Shown: positions 35,436-44,284, counted from the first letter of the stretch. The stretch is 64,000 nucleotides of DNA from Brevibacterium sediminis (GCF_013623905.1 NZ_JABKDD010000001.1:868001-932000), one strand, 5' to 3'. The notes: generated from the letters alone by a model not told the origin. Translations and numbers: made by a program.

Positions 35436-36764
35436 TCAGACGCGGATGATCTCACGCGGGAAATGGGTGAACGGTTCGCAGCCGGTGTCGGTGATGAGCA
35501 CCGGTTCCGAGAGCTCGATTCCGTAGCCGTTCATCCACATTCCGCCGATGAGGTGGAAGGTCATTCCCGCCTCGAGGATCTGGTCGTCCTCGGTGCGGAT
35601 CGAGATCGTCCGCTCGCCCCAGTCGGGCGGGTAGCCGATCCCGATCGAGTACCCCAGACGACTGGGTTTCTCCAGTCCCGACAGGGCGAGCACGCGATTC
35701 CAGGTGCGGGCGAGTTCCGCGGTGGGCACCTCGGGGGCGGCGACGTCGAGGACCGCGGACAGCGCCTCGGCGACCACGCCTTCGAGACGGACGAGCTCCT
35801 GCTTCGGTCGCCCGGTCACCGCGGTGCGGGCCAGCGGAACATGGTAGCGGCGGTGGACTCCGGCGAGTTCGATGCTCACCGATTCGTCGCGTTCGAACTT
35901 CCGATCGGTCCAGCTCAGATGCGGGGTGTCCGCGCTTTCTCCGGTGGGCATGAGCGGGACGATCGAGGGATAGTCGCCCCAGACTCCGTCGCCTCCTCGG
36001 GTCTGGGCTTCAGAGATCGCGGCCGCCACTTCGTTCTGGCCGACGCCGACGCCGATCGTGCCCAGTGCCGCGTCCATGGCGGCGGTGGTCACCTTTGCGG
36101 CCTTGCGCATGAGCGCGATCTCCGCCGGAGACTTGACCGCGCGGATCCAGTTGACGAGTTCGAAGGAGTCGACGAGGCGCCATTCGGGCACGCCGTTGAC
36201 CAGGGCCCGGAAGGCTCGCGGGGAGAAGAAATGCGAATCCATCTCGACGCCGACCGGAGAAGTCGAGGCACGGGCGACCTCCCACCGCTGGCGCAGGGCG
36301 AAGGCGACCCAGTCGAAGGGGTGGATATGCGGACGCTGCACATAGCGTTCGGGATAGCCGACGATGTCCTCGGGCGGCAGCCAGGAGGTATGCGAGGCTC
36401 CCCGTGCGTCCATATCGCGCATGAACAGCGTCATCGGTCCCGACGACGGCACGAAGAGCAGCTGCGGGGTGTAGAAGGACCACGCGTTGTAGCCGGTGAG
36501 GTAGTAGATGTTGGCCGGGTCGGTGACGATGAGCGCGGCCAGGCCCTGGTCGAGCATGCGGTTGCGCACCGAGGCGATCCGCCCGAGGTACTCCTCGGCG
36601 CTGAACGACAGTTCGTTCGCGCCGATCGTATCGACTTCGCCGGGAACCGGCTGCGGGCGCGCCTTGACCTCTTTGCCGGCCTGCCCCTGCTCGGCTCCGG
36701 GACGCATCCCGTGCACATCCGGGCGATTGTCATCGCCGCCGTAGAACAGCTCACCCTCATTCAT
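35436..36764 (-). CDS. M24-fold hydrolase, ectoine hydrolase (EutD/DoeA)-like
   Basis: This 442-residue protein has a creatinase/aminopeptidase P fold. The metal-ligand positions of M24 peptidases are replaced: the strand reads SIELAGVHRRYHVPLARTAV rather than the Asp-containing version, as in metal-free creatinase and ectoine hydrolase. GYPPDWGERTISIR and EAGMTFHLIGG resemble EutD/DoeA, which opens the ectoine ring. An Lrp/AsnC regulator and class III aminotransferase lie divergently, as in ectoine-degradation clusters, but doeB and doeC are absent. The start is the ATG at 36764; the frame reaches 36800. About 50 extra N-terminal residues precede the fold. Confidence 0.72.
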   Translation of the reverse strand: MNEGELFYGGDDNRPDVHGMRPGAEQGQAGKEVKARPQPVPGEVDTIGANELSFSAEEYLGRIASVRNRMLDQGLAALIVTDPANIYYLTGYNAWSFYTPQLLFVPSSGPMTLFMRDMDARGASHTSWLPPEDIVGYPERYVQRPHIHPFDWVAFALRQRWEVARASTSPVGVEMDSHFFSPRAFRALVNGVPEWRLVDSFELVNWIRAVKSPAEIALMRKAAKVTTAAMDAALGTIGVGVGQNEVAAAISEAQTRGGDGVWGDYPSIVPLMPTGESADTPHLSWTDRKFERDESVSIELAGVHRRYHVPLARTAVTGRPKQELVRLEGVVAEALSAVLDVAAPEVPTAELARTWNRVLALSGLEKPSRLGYSIGIGYPPDWGERTISIRTEDDQILEAGMTFHLIGGMWMNGYGIELSEPVLITDTGCEPFTHFPREIIRV

Positions 36765-37213
36765 AATCCCAGTGTGGTGATCTCGCTCACATACTGTCAA
36801 TCACTGTCGATGCGCGTGTTGTCGACGGTCTGCCGATCCGCGCACCCGCGGGGATCGGCGGGCCTTCGCAACGGCGGTTCACAGTCCTTCACAACAGGGA
36901 TCCGGGCGACCGCCGAGCGGCCGCCCCAGTGATCCGCGAACGACGATTTCGGGCGGTCGGCGAACGACCGATTCGGGTGGTCGGCGAGTTGCAGTATCAC
37001 ACGGTCGGCAAACTGCGGGTACAGGTGGACGACGGCGGCGTATCCGGGCGTCGCGGCAACGGTGCTCGGCATGGATACCCGTCGGCCACCTCGGCGATAT
37101 TGACGAATCCAGAACCAAACATTTTCAGTTTCGACTGAATTCGCATACACAACAGCGCATTTCAGCAGATTCGGTGATAGATTGTTCTGAGACGCACATC
37201 ACGGAGGTGAAGA
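36765..37213. other. 449-base divergent gap with imperfect 24-bp tandem repeats
   Basis: This gap lies between the ectoine-hydrolase-like gene and the Lrp gene. Units at 36937-36960, 36961-36984 and 36985-37008 share CGA at the left and GGTCGG at the right; units 1 and 2 match at about 20 of 24 positions, unit 3 is diverged. A minus-strand frame (36797-37150) reads them as eight-residue repeats (ADRPKSSF, ADHPNRSF), but its composition and lack of start signals argue against a gene. Minus-strand TTGACA at 36800-36795 may be a -35 for the hydrolase. Near Lrp the sequence turns AT-rich with a dyad. Confidence 0.55.
37124..37139. promoter_or_regulatory. Dyad TTCAGT-N4-ACTGAA upstream of lrp
   Basis: This is a perfect 16-bp dyad about 75 bases before the Lrp start, in AT-rich sequence with further TTCAG/TCTGA-like half sites at about 37161 and 37186. 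It is a likely binding site for the Lrp/AsnC protein itself. Confidence 0.4.
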
Positions 37214-37699
37214 ATGGACCCGCTTCTGCCGAACGGCAGCGGTTCCCGACTGGGGAATCTCGACGAGAAATCTAAGGCGATCATCGTCGAGCTGCAACAC
37301 GACGGAAGGAAATCCTATTCGGCCATCGGCAAGTCCGTCGGCCTGTCCGAGGCCGCCGTGCGCCAGCGGGTGTCGCGGCTCATCGATTCGGGTGTCATGG
37401 AGATCGTCGCCGTGACCGACCCGCTGAGTCTGGGATTCGCGCGGCAGGCGATGGTGGGGCTCAAGGTCCGCGGGGACATCTCCGCGGTCGCCGAGAAGCT
37501 GCACGACTACGACGAGATCGACTACCTCGTCGTCACCGCCGGTTCGTTCGACCTCCTGGTCGAGATCGTGTGTGAATCGGATCGGCATCTGATCGAGTTC
37601 GTCAATGAGGAGCTCCGCTCGATCGATGCCGTCGTGGATACGGAGCTCTTCATGTACCTCTCACTCGAAAAGCAGAAATACAACTGGGGGACGCGATGA
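37214..37699 (+). CDS. Lrp/AsnC family transcriptional regulator
   Basis: This 161-residue regulator has the AsnC-type helix-turn-helix (YSAIGKSVGLSEAAVRQRVSRL) and the C-terminal RAM ligand-sensing domain (AMVGLKVRGDISAVAEKL through VDTELFMYL). An ideal GGAGGTGAAG precedes the ATG. Its stop overlaps the aminotransferase start in ATGA, so they are coupled. AsnC-type regulators (DoeX/EnuR context) control ectoine catabolism in other bacteria and respond to pathway diamines; a similar role here is inferred from the neighbouring hydrolase. Confidence 0.92.
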   Translation: MDPLLPNGSGSRLGNLDEKSKAIIVELQHDGRKSYSAIGKSVGLSEAAVRQRVSRLIDSGVMEIVAVTDPLSLGFARQAMVGLKVRGDISAVAEKLHDYDEIDYLVVTAGSFDLLVEIVCESDRHLIEFVNEELRSIDAVVDTELFMYLSLEKQKYNWGTR

Positions 37700-39087
37700 C
37701 AGACAATGTCACCAGGGCCGGCACTCCTTATCAGGATGCCATCCGCAACAACGTGTGGATGCACATGTCACCACACCAAGCACTGTTCAACGGTGGTGAG
37801 GCGCCGGTCATCGTACGCGGCGAGGGCCACCACATCTTCGACGACAAGGGCAAGAAGTACCTCGACGGCCTCGCCGGCCTGTTCACCGTTCAGGTGGGGC
37901 ACGGTCGTGAGCAGATCGCGAAGGCGATGTATGACCAGACGCTCAAGCTGCCGTTCATGCCGCTGTGGTCGTACGCCCACCCGCAGGCGATCGAGGTCTC
38001 GGAACGTCTGGCCAGCTATGCGCCGGGCGATCTCAACCGGGTCTTCCTCACATCCGGCGGCGGCGACTCGGTCGAGTCGGCGATGAAGCTGGCGAAGAAC
38101 TACTTCAAACTCGTCGGCAAACCCGGCAAGCACAAGATCATCTCGCGGGCGACCGCCTACCACGGCACGCCGCACGGTGCGCTGTCGGTGACCTCGCTGC
38201 CGGGTCTGCGGGAGCAGTTCGCTCCGCTGGTCCCCGGTGCGCACAAGGTGCCGAACACGAACTTCTACCGGGCACCTGAGCACCTCGCCCACGATGAGAA
38301 GGCCTTCGGCCGCTGGGCCGCCGATCGCATCGGTGAGGCCATCGAGTTCGAAGGTGCCGACTCCGTGGCCGCCGTCTTCCTCGAGCCCGTGCAGAACTCC
38401 GGCGGCTGCTTCCCGCCGCCTCCCGGATACTTCGAGCGGGTCCGCGAGATCTGCGACGAGTACGATGTGCTGCTGGTCTCGGACGAAACGATCTGCGCCT
38501 ACGGCCGCATCGGCGACATGTTCGCCTGCAACGACTTCGGCTATGTTCCCGACATCATCACCTCGGCCAAGGGCATCACCTCCGGCTATGCACCGCTGGG
38601 TGCGATGATCGCCTCCGATCGGCTCTTCGAGCCCTTCGGCCCCGGCGGAGACGAGACCTTCTACCACGGCTACACCTTCGGCGGTCACCCCGTCGCCTGT
38701 GCCGCGGCGATGGCGAACTTCGACGTCTTCGAAGAGGAGAAGCTCAACGACCACGTGCACGAGAATGCTGCGGCGTTCAAGTTCACGCTCGAGAAGCTCA
38801 AGGACCTGCCGATCGTCGGCGACGTCCGCGGTGAGGGATTCTTCTACGGAATCGAACTCGTCAAGGACAAGGACACGAAGGAATCGTTCACCGAAGAGGA
38901 GTCCGAGCGGATCCTCAAGAACTTCGTGTCGGCGAAGATGTACGACAGCGGTCTGTACTGCCGCGCCGACGACCGCGGCGACCCGGTCATCCAACTCTCG
39001 CCTCCGCTGACCGTCGGTCAGAACGAGTTCGACGAGATGGAGCAGATCATCCGCGGCGTCCTGCAGGAAGCCTGGACAATGTTCTGA
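37696..39087 (+). CDS. Class III (omega) aminotransferase, PLP-dependent
   Basis: This 463-residue fold-type I aminotransferase has SGGGDSVESAMKLAKNYF, the PLP-binding Asp in LLVSDETICAYGR, the Schiff-base Lys292 in ITSAKGITSGYAPLG, and the phosphate-loop residues in YHGYTFGGHPVACAA. Family members act on putrescine, diaminobutyrate, beta-alanine or GABA with pyruvate as acceptor. Coupling to the Lrp regulator and divergence from the ectoine-hydrolase-like gene suggests a diaminobutyrate transaminase (DoeD-like), but putrescine or beta-alanine remain possible. The palindrome copy 3 begins within ten bases of its stop. Confidence 0.88.
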   Translation: MTDNVTRAGTPYQDAIRNNVWMHMSPHQALFNGGEAPVIVRGEGHHIFDDKGKKYLDGLAGLFTVQVGHGREQIAKAMYDQTLKLPFMPLWSYAHPQAIEVSERLASYAPGDLNRVFLTSGGGDSVESAMKLAKNYFKLVGKPGKHKIISRATAYHGTPHGALSVTSLPGLREQFAPLVPGAHKVPNTNFYRAPEHLAHDEKAFGRWAADRIGEAIEFEGADSVAAVFLEPVQNSGGCFPPPPGYFERVREICDEYDVLLVSDETICAYGRIGDMFACNDFGYVPDIITSAKGITSGYAPLGAMIASDRLFEPFGPGGDETFYHGYTFGGHPVACAAAMANFDVFEEEKLNDHVHENAAAFKFTLEKLKDLPIVGDVRGEGFFYGIELVKDKDTKESFTEEESERILKNFVSAKMYDSGLYCRADDRGDPVIQLSPPLTVGQNEFDEMEQIIRGVLQEAWTMF

Positions 39088-39096
39088 CCCCAGTTG

Positions 39097-39152
39097 CTAC
39101 CTGACGGCGGCCCAGCAACCTCGCGCGAGGTTGCTGGGCCGCCGTCAGGTAG
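39097..39152. repeat. Dispersed 56-bp palindrome, copy 3
   Basis: This is a perfect 56-bp inverted repeat, identical in sequence to copy 1. CCCC (39088-39091) directly follows the aminotransferase TGA, and GGGG (39157-39160) lies on the other side. It stands between convergent genes, 14 bases from the YibE/F stop. Confidence 0.93.
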
Positions 39153-39166
39153 TTCCGGGGCTAAGT

Positions 39167-40486
39167 TCAGCGGTTCTGGTCGCGTTCACGGGCCTCGCGA
39201 CGGGTCATCGGCGGCCGCTCCTCGGCGGGGTCCGCCGCCGTGATCGTGCCTGGGTCCGCAGCCGTGATCGTGCCGGGCGCAGCAGCGGATCCGGTGGTCC
39301 GCCTCGGCGGTCGCACTCCCGATTTCACCACGAGGACACCGAGTCCGGTCGTCAGCGGGATCGCGATGACCAGACCGATGGAGCACACGAGGATGCTCAC
39401 CACCTCGACCGACATGTCTCCGAGTGTGAACGTGTCGAACAGCGGCTGATCGTGCGCGGAGACGATGATGAGCGTCATCAGCGCCGAGCCCACATACGCG
39501 AACGTGATCGTATAGACGGTCGAGGCGATATGGTCACGCCCGATGCGCATCGCCCGGGAGAACAGCTGACCGGGCTTCATCTCCGGGGCCGCGGCTGCCA
39601 GCTCCCACACCGCCGAAGCCTGTGTGATCGTGACGTCGTTGAGCACTCCGAGTCCGGTGATGAGGATCGCGCACACGATGATGTCTGTCATCCCCAGATC
39701 GGTCGTATCGACCAGCAGATACCCGTCCTCCGAATAGGCGATGCCCAGATTCGCCCAGGACGTCATCCACGCACCGAGGATGCCCGTGATGACGATGCCG
39801 AGCACCGTTCCGAACAGCGCCGTCGACGTCCGCGTCGAGATTCCGTGTGCCAGGTAGAGCGCGATGACCATGATCAGGCTCGCCGAGACCATCGCCACCA
39901 GCACCGGCGGTTTGCCGTCGAGCATCGCCGGAAGCATGAAGACGAACAGCACGGCACCGGCGAAGCCGAGTCCGATGAGTGCGCGCAGTCCCCGCAGACC
40001 GGCGACGAGGAGGACGACGATCCCGTAGATGATCGCCAGGGCGAGCATCGGCACGTTCCGGTCGAAATCGATGAACACGTAGTCGGTGCCCATCTCCGCC
40101 CGGTCCGGTGACTTCGTGAAGTCGAGGACCTTGATCGTGTCTCCGACATCGACGCCGGCCTTGACCGCGTCGGGGGTGACGTAGAGGCTGCCTTCCTGCC
40201 CGTCCGCCTCCACGGTGTATGTCGTGCAGTCGGCGCGGACCATCGGGTCCGTCTCCCCCGGGTCGCAGTCCGAAGCGTCGACGGCGGTGACGGTGACCTT
40301 CGTGTCGGTGGTCCCCTCGGCCGTGTTCGTCGTCGGCCCGCCACCGGGCAGATCCTTGTCGGGTCCCGACGGCCACAGTACGAAGAGTCCGGCGATCGTG
40401 ACGACAATGAGCGGGATGAGGCAGGCGAGCATGATCAGACGAACCTTCGGCGAGGCCTTCGGTTCGTGTGTGGACGTCATATGCAT
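39167..40486 (-). CDS. YibE/F family membrane protein
   Basis: This 439-residue protein has an N-terminal transmembrane anchor (about residues 17-40), an extracytoplasmic domain of about 110 residues, then seven or so helices typical of YibE/F (IIYGIVVLLVAGLRGLRALIGLG, and the conserved GLGVLNDVTITQASAVWEL and ISTRTSTALFG). Function is unknown in the family. The C-terminus carries an exact eight-residue repeat (PGTITAAD twice). The ATG at 40486 has AGGA five bases upstream. It is bracketed by palindrome copies 3 and 4. Confidence 0.9.
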   Translation of the reverse strand: MHMTSTHEPKASPKVRLIMLACLIPLIVVTIAGLFVLWPSGPDKDLPGGGPTTNTAEGTTDTKVTVTAVDASDCDPGETDPMVRADCTTYTVEADGQEGSLYVTPDAVKAGVDVGDTIKVLDFTKSPDRAEMGTDYVFIDFDRNVPMLALAIIYGIVVLLVAGLRGLRALIGLGFAGAVLFVFMLPAMLDGKPPVLVAMVSASLIMVIALYLAHGISTRTSTALFGTVLGIVITGILGAWMTSWANLGIAYSEDGYLLVDTTDLGMTDIIVCAILITGLGVLNDVTITQASAVWELAAAAPEMKPGQLFSRAMRIGRDHIASTVYTITFAYVGSALMTLIIVSAHDQPLFDTFTLGDMSVEVVSILVCSIGLVIAIPLTTGLGVLVVKSGVRPPRRTTGSAAAPGTITAADPGTITAADPAEERPPMTRREARERDQNR

Positions 40487-40579
40487 GGCGATCCTTCAGG
40501 GACGGCTGACCGGACAGATGCGGGGCGGTCGACCAGGGCGGAATGGCGGCTGGTGCTCACCGAGGCAGCCAGCCCAGAA

Positions 40580-40635
40580 CTACCTGACGGCGGCCCAGCA
40601 ACCTGGCGCCAGGTTGCTGGGCCGCCGTCAGGTAG
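40580..40635. repeat. Dispersed 56-bp palindrome, copy 4
   Basis: This is a perfect 56-bp inverted repeat whose tip reads CCTGGCGCCAGG instead of CCTCGCGCGAGG: both members of one base pair are swapped (40605 and 40610), so pairing is kept. CCC (40573-40575) and GGGG (40641-40644) flank it, and GGGG directly abuts the glyS stop codon. Confidence 0.93.
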
Positions 40636-40644
40636 TAATTGGGG

Positions 40645-42027
40645 TCAGGCTCCGGCGAGGTGGTCGGCCAGGTACTTCTCCACCTGATCGATGCTCACGC
40701 GCTCCTGGCTCATATCATCACGCTGGCGGATCGTCACTGCCTGATCATCGAGGGTGTCGAAGTCGACGGTGATGCACAGCGGCGTTCCGATCTCGTCCTG
40801 GCGACGGTAGCGACGGCCGATGGCGCCGGCATCGTCGAAGTCGATGTTCCAGCGTCGACGCAGCGTCGCAGCGAGATCCTTCGCCGCAGGTGTCAGCTTC
40901 TCGTTGCGGCTCAGCGGCAGCACCGCGGCCTTGACCGGGGCCAGGCGCGGGTCGAGACCCAGCACGACGCGCTTGTCGACGCCGCCCTTCGTGTTCGGCG
41001 CCTCGTCCTCTCTGTAGGCCTCGACGAGGAAGGCCATCATCGACCGGGTCAGGCCGAAGGAGGGTTCGATGACATATGGGGTGTAGCGGTCTCCGCTGGC
41101 CTGGTCGAAGTACTGCAGCTTCGCCCCCGAGACCTCCGTGTGAGTGCCGAGGTCGTAGTCGGTGCGGTTGGCCACACCCATCAGCTCGCCCCACTCAGAC
41201 CCCTGGAAGCCGAAGCGGTATTCGATGTCGATGGTGCCCGCCGAATAGTGCGCACGGTCCTCGGCGGGAACGTCGAGGCGGCGGACGTTGTCTTCGGAGA
41301 TGCCGAGATCGAGGAACCAGGACCAGCAGTCTTCGACCCACTGCTTGTAGTAGTCATCGGCCTCGTCCGGGTGGACGAAGTACTCGATCTCCATCTGCTC
41401 GAACTCACGGGTGCGGAAGATGAAGTTGCCGGGGGTGATCTCGTTGCGGAAGGCCTTGCCGATCTGGCCGATGCCGAACGGCGGCTTCTTCCGGGCAGCG
41501 GTGAGCACATTGTTGAAGTTCACGAAGATGCCCTGCGCGGTCTCCGGACGCAGGTAGTGGAGTCCGGCTTCGGAGTCGACGGGTCCGAGGAAGGTCTTGA
41601 CCAGACCGGAGAACTCCTGCGGCTCGGTCCACTGACCGCGGGTTCCGCAGTCGGGGCAGACGATATCGGCCATGCCGTTCTCCGGAGCCTTCTTGTTCTT
41701 CGCCTCATACGCCTCGACGAGGTGGTCCTCGCGGTGGCGCTTGTGGCAGTTGAGGCACTCGACGAGAGGATCGACGAAGGTGGCGACGTGGCCGGAGGCT
41801 TCCCAGACGCGCTTGGGCAGGATGATCGAGGAGTCGAGGCCGACGACGTCTTCGCGACCGCGCACGAACTGCTGCCACCACTGGGCCTTGATATTGTCCT
41901 TGAGCTCCACGCCCAAGGGCCCGTAGTCCCATGCCGAGCGGGAACCGCCGTAGATCTCTCCTGCTTGGAAGACGAATCCTCTGCGCTTGGCCAGGGCGAT
42001 GACGGCATCCAACTTGGACTGTGCCAC
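40645..42027 (-). CDS. glyS: Glycyl-tRNA synthetase (alpha2 type)
   Basis: This class II synthetase charges tRNA-Gly. The 460 residues begin [21 protein letters not shown] and show a zinc-site-like CLNCHKRH with CPDCG, motif 2 [21 protein letters not shown], motif 3 [10 protein letters not shown], and the C-terminal anticodon-binding domain. This is the single-chain dimeric form of Gram-positives. The GTG at 42027 has AGGAGA upstream; the frame is open to 42165, but that extension is Arg-rich and unrelated. A TAGGCT promoter lies 57 bases upstream, and palindrome copy 4 lies immediately after the stop. Confidence 0.95.
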   Translation of the reverse strand: MAQSKLDAVIALAKRRGFVFQAGEIYGGSRSAWDYGPLGVELKDNIKAQWWQQFVRGREDVVGLDSSIILPKRVWEASGHVATFVDPLVECLNCHKRHREDHLVEAYEAKNKKAPENGMADIVCPDCGTRGQWTEPQEFSGLVKTFLGPVDSEAGLHYLRPETAQGIFVNFNNVLTAARKKPPFGIGQIGKAFRNEITPGNFIFRTREFEQMEIEYFVHPDEADDYYKQWVEDCWSWFLDLGISEDNVRRLDVPAEDRAHYSAGTIDIEYRFGFQGSEWGELMGVANRTDYDLGTHTEVSGAKLQYFDQASGDRYTPYVIEPSFGLTRSMMAFLVEAYREDEAPNTKGGVDKRVVLGLDPRLAPVKAAVLPLSRNEKLTPAAKDLAATLRRRWNIDFDDAGAIGRRYRRQDEIGTPLCITVDFDTLDDQAVTIRQRDDMSQERVSIDQVEKYLADHLAGA

Positions 42028-42083
42028 TAGTTCTCTCCTTGTTTCAGTTCGCCGACGGCCGGCTGCCGTGGCTCGCAGGTACC

Positions 42084-42114
42084 AGCCTAACTGGTCACGC
42101 CTTCGCTTCCTCAA
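42084..42114 (-). promoter_or_regulatory. glyS promoter, TTGAGG-19-TAGGCT
   Basis: Minus-strand TTGAGG (42114-42109) and TAGGCT (42089-42084) are 19 bases apart, predicting a leader of about 50 bases with a normal ribosome binding site. Confidence 0.4.
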
Positions 42115-42410
42115 CGCCGACCCGGCCCTCCCTGACGCCCGACCTCGGCGACGGCAGGAGACCACCGGAGGCGACTGATCTCACACTCGGATTCCCACTC
42201 CGGGACCGCCTCGGCGAGGGTGTGGCATGTAGACTTGGGGTACACCCAAACCTTTCTCCGTACCGACGTCTTCACGTCTGTCCAAGCGAGTTCTTGGATC
42301 TCTACGGTTTCGGCCCGGATTGCTCACGATGATTGCACAAGCGGCCGCAGGGTAGATCGCCACTACAGTCATCTGCGATCAAGTGTGTGCCGACGTGAGA
42401 GAGATCACTC
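42115..42410 (+). promoter_or_regulatory. Promoter region and long leader of the DEAD-box gene
   Basis: No gene is seen here. A TAGACT box at 42230-42235 runs into a near-palindrome TTGGGGTACACCCAA (42235-42249), and a CGCCGAGG motif (42209-42216, reverse orientation) lies just upstream. Starting there, the leader would be about 170 bases. Long leaders are typical of cold-induced RNA helicase genes, but no known thermosensor is recognised. Confidence 0.35.
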
Positions 42411-44213
42411 ATGACCGATGTGTCCGCAAACGACGAAACCACTCCGAGATTCTCCGAACTGGGACTTCACCCGCTCGTGCTCAAGGCCGTAGAGGCGCAG
42501 GGCTACGAGATCCCCACCCCCATCCAGGCCGAGACGATCCCGACCCTCCTGTCGGGCCGTGACGTCATCGGTCTCGCCCAGACCGGAACCGGCAAGACCG
42601 CGGCTTTCGCCCTGCCGGCCCTGTCCGACCTCGCCGAGGCGGGGCGCGCCGACGACGGCCCGTTCGCTCTCGTACTCACCCCCACCCGCGAACTCGCGAT
42701 CCAGGTCGCCGAGGCGTTCACCTCCTACGCCACGGAACTGTCCGAATTCTCCGTGCTCCCGATCTACGGCGGTCAGGCCTACGGCCCGCAGCTGGCGGGT
42801 CTGCGCCGTGGTGCGCAGGTCGTCGTCGGCACCCCCGGTCGTGTCATCGACCACCTCAAGAAGGGTTCGCTCAAGCTCGGCAGCCTCAAGCACCTCATCC
42901 TCGATGAGGCCGACGAGATGCTCAAGATGGGCTTCGCCGAAGACATCGAAGAGATCTTCAGCCAGGTCGGTCCCGACCGTCAGGTGGCATTGTTCTCTGC
43001 GACCATGCCGTCCTCGATCCACCGGATCACCGGCAAGTACCTGGACGACCCGAAGGAAGTCCGGATCGCTGCGAAGTCGCAGACCGGTGCGAACATCCGC
43101 CAGCGCTACTTCATGGTTCAGCACTCGCACAAGCTCGATGCGCTGACCCGGATCCTCGAGGTCGAGGAGTACGAGGGCATCATCATGTTCGTGCGCACGA
43201 AGCAGGCCACCGAGGAGCTGGCCGAGAAGCTGCGTGCCCGCGGGTTCAAGACCGCCGCGATCAACGGCGACATCCCGCAGCAGGCTCGTGAGCGCACGAT
43301 CGACATGCTGCGTGAGGCGAAGATCGACATCCTCGTCGCCACCGATGTGGCCGCCCGCGGTCTCGACGTCGAGCGCATCACGCTCGTCGTCAACTACGAC
43401 ATCCCGCACGACACCGAATCCTACGTCCACCGCATCGGACGCACCGGTCGTGCCGGACGCTCCGGTGAGGCGATCCTCTTCGTCACTCCGCGCGAGCAGC
43501 GCATGCTCGGCTCCATCGAGCGCGCCACGAAGCAGAAGGTCGAACCGCTGACCCTGCCCAGCGTCGAAGAGCTGACGAACACTCGCGTCGACAAGTTCAC
43601 GAAGCGCATCGACGATGTGCTCGCGCAGACCGAACTGTCCGAACTCACCGACGTCATCGAGGCGTACTCGCTCTCCCGTGATGTGCCGGCCTCGAACATC
43701 GCCGCCGCGCTGGCGTCCCTCGTCCTCGAGTCGAATACGCTCAAGGCCGAGCCGATGCCCGAACCGGCACGTCGTCAGGGACGAGACCGTGACCGCGACG
43801 GCGGTCGTGACGGCGGCCGTCCGGGCCGTGGCGGACGTGCCCGTGATGAGAACATGACGACCTACCGTCTGGCCCTCGGACGAAACGAGCGCCTGCAGCC
43901 GGGCGCCGTGGTCGGTGCGATCGCGAACGAAGGTGGAATCACCTCGAAGCAGATCGGCCATATCGACATCCGTTCGAACCACACACTCGTCGACCTGCCC
44001 AAGGACCTCGACCCGTCGGTGCTGCGCAAGCTCTCCCACACCGAGATCCAGGGCCGTCCCATCGACATCCGTCCGGATTCCGGTCGCCCGGGACGCCCGT
44101 TCAAGAAGCGCAACTTCGACAAGCAGCCCGGTGACGGCCGCAACTTCCGCGGTGATCGCCGAGGCGGCAAGAAGTTCGGCGGACGCGGCGACCGCTCCCG
44201 CGACCACTACTGA
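42411..44213 (+). CDS. DEAD-box ATP-dependent RNA helicase (DeaD/CsdA type)
   Basis: This 600-residue helicase unwinds RNA, probably in ribosome assembly or RNA decay at low temperature. Motifs in order: Q motif YEIPTPIQAETIP, Walker A AQTGTGKT, PTRELA, DEAD in ILDEADEML, SAT, and HRIGRTGRAGR. After the core comes a helical region, an Arg/Gly/Asp-rich stretch (about 450-480), a DbpA-like RNA-binding domain (TTYRLALGRNERLQPGAVVGAIANEGGI), and an RGG-like basic tail. GAGAGAGATC precedes the ATG. A strong terminator follows. Confidence 0.94.
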   Translation: MTDVSANDETTPRFSELGLHPLVLKAVEAQGYEIPTPIQAETIPTLLSGRDVIGLAQTGTGKTAAFALPALSDLAEAGRADDGPFALVLTPTRELAIQVAEAFTSYATELSEFSVLPIYGGQAYGPQLAGLRRGAQVVVGTPGRVIDHLKKGSLKLGSLKHLILDEADEMLKMGFAEDIEEIFSQVGPDRQVALFSATMPSSIHRITGKYLDDPKEVRIAAKSQTGANIRQRYFMVQHSHKLDALTRILEVEEYEGIIMFVRTKQATEELAEKLRARGFKTAAINGDIPQQARERTIDMLREAKIDILVATDVAARGLDVERITLVVNYDIPHDTESYVHRIGRTGRAGRSGEAILFVTPREQRMLGSIERATKQKVEPLTLPSVEELTNTRVDKFTKRIDDVLAQTELSELTDVIEAYSLSRDVPASNIAAALASLVLESNTLKAEPMPEPARRQGRDRDRDGGRDGGRPGRGGRARDENMTTYRLALGRNERLQPGAVVGAIANEGGITSKQIGHIDIRSNHTLVDLPKDLDPSVLRKLSHTEIQGRPIDIRPDSGRPGRPFKKRNFDKQPGDGRNFRGDRRGGKKFGGRGDRSRDHY

Positions 44214-44284
44214 ACCGATCGCGTCATGACCGTGACTCCCCCGGAGTCGTGAGAACGGTGAAGCGCCGATCCGGCCGAAACCAT

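Noticed and set aside
36772..36800. A sigma-70 promoter for the ectoine-hydrolase-like gene from TTGACA at 36800-36795
   Set aside because: The -35 match is perfect, but the hexamer 17 bases downstream reads CCACAC, which is not a plausible -10.
36797..37150. A 117-codon minus-strand gene over the 24-bp repeats
   Set aside because: No ribosome binding site, Arg/Pro-rich composition and no family; reported only as repeat DNA.
4322..40635. The four palindromes as a CRISPR array or as rho-independent terminators of the standard kind
   Set aside because: They are tens of kilobases apart except for one pair, without spacers or cas genes, and no T tract follows any copy on either strand.
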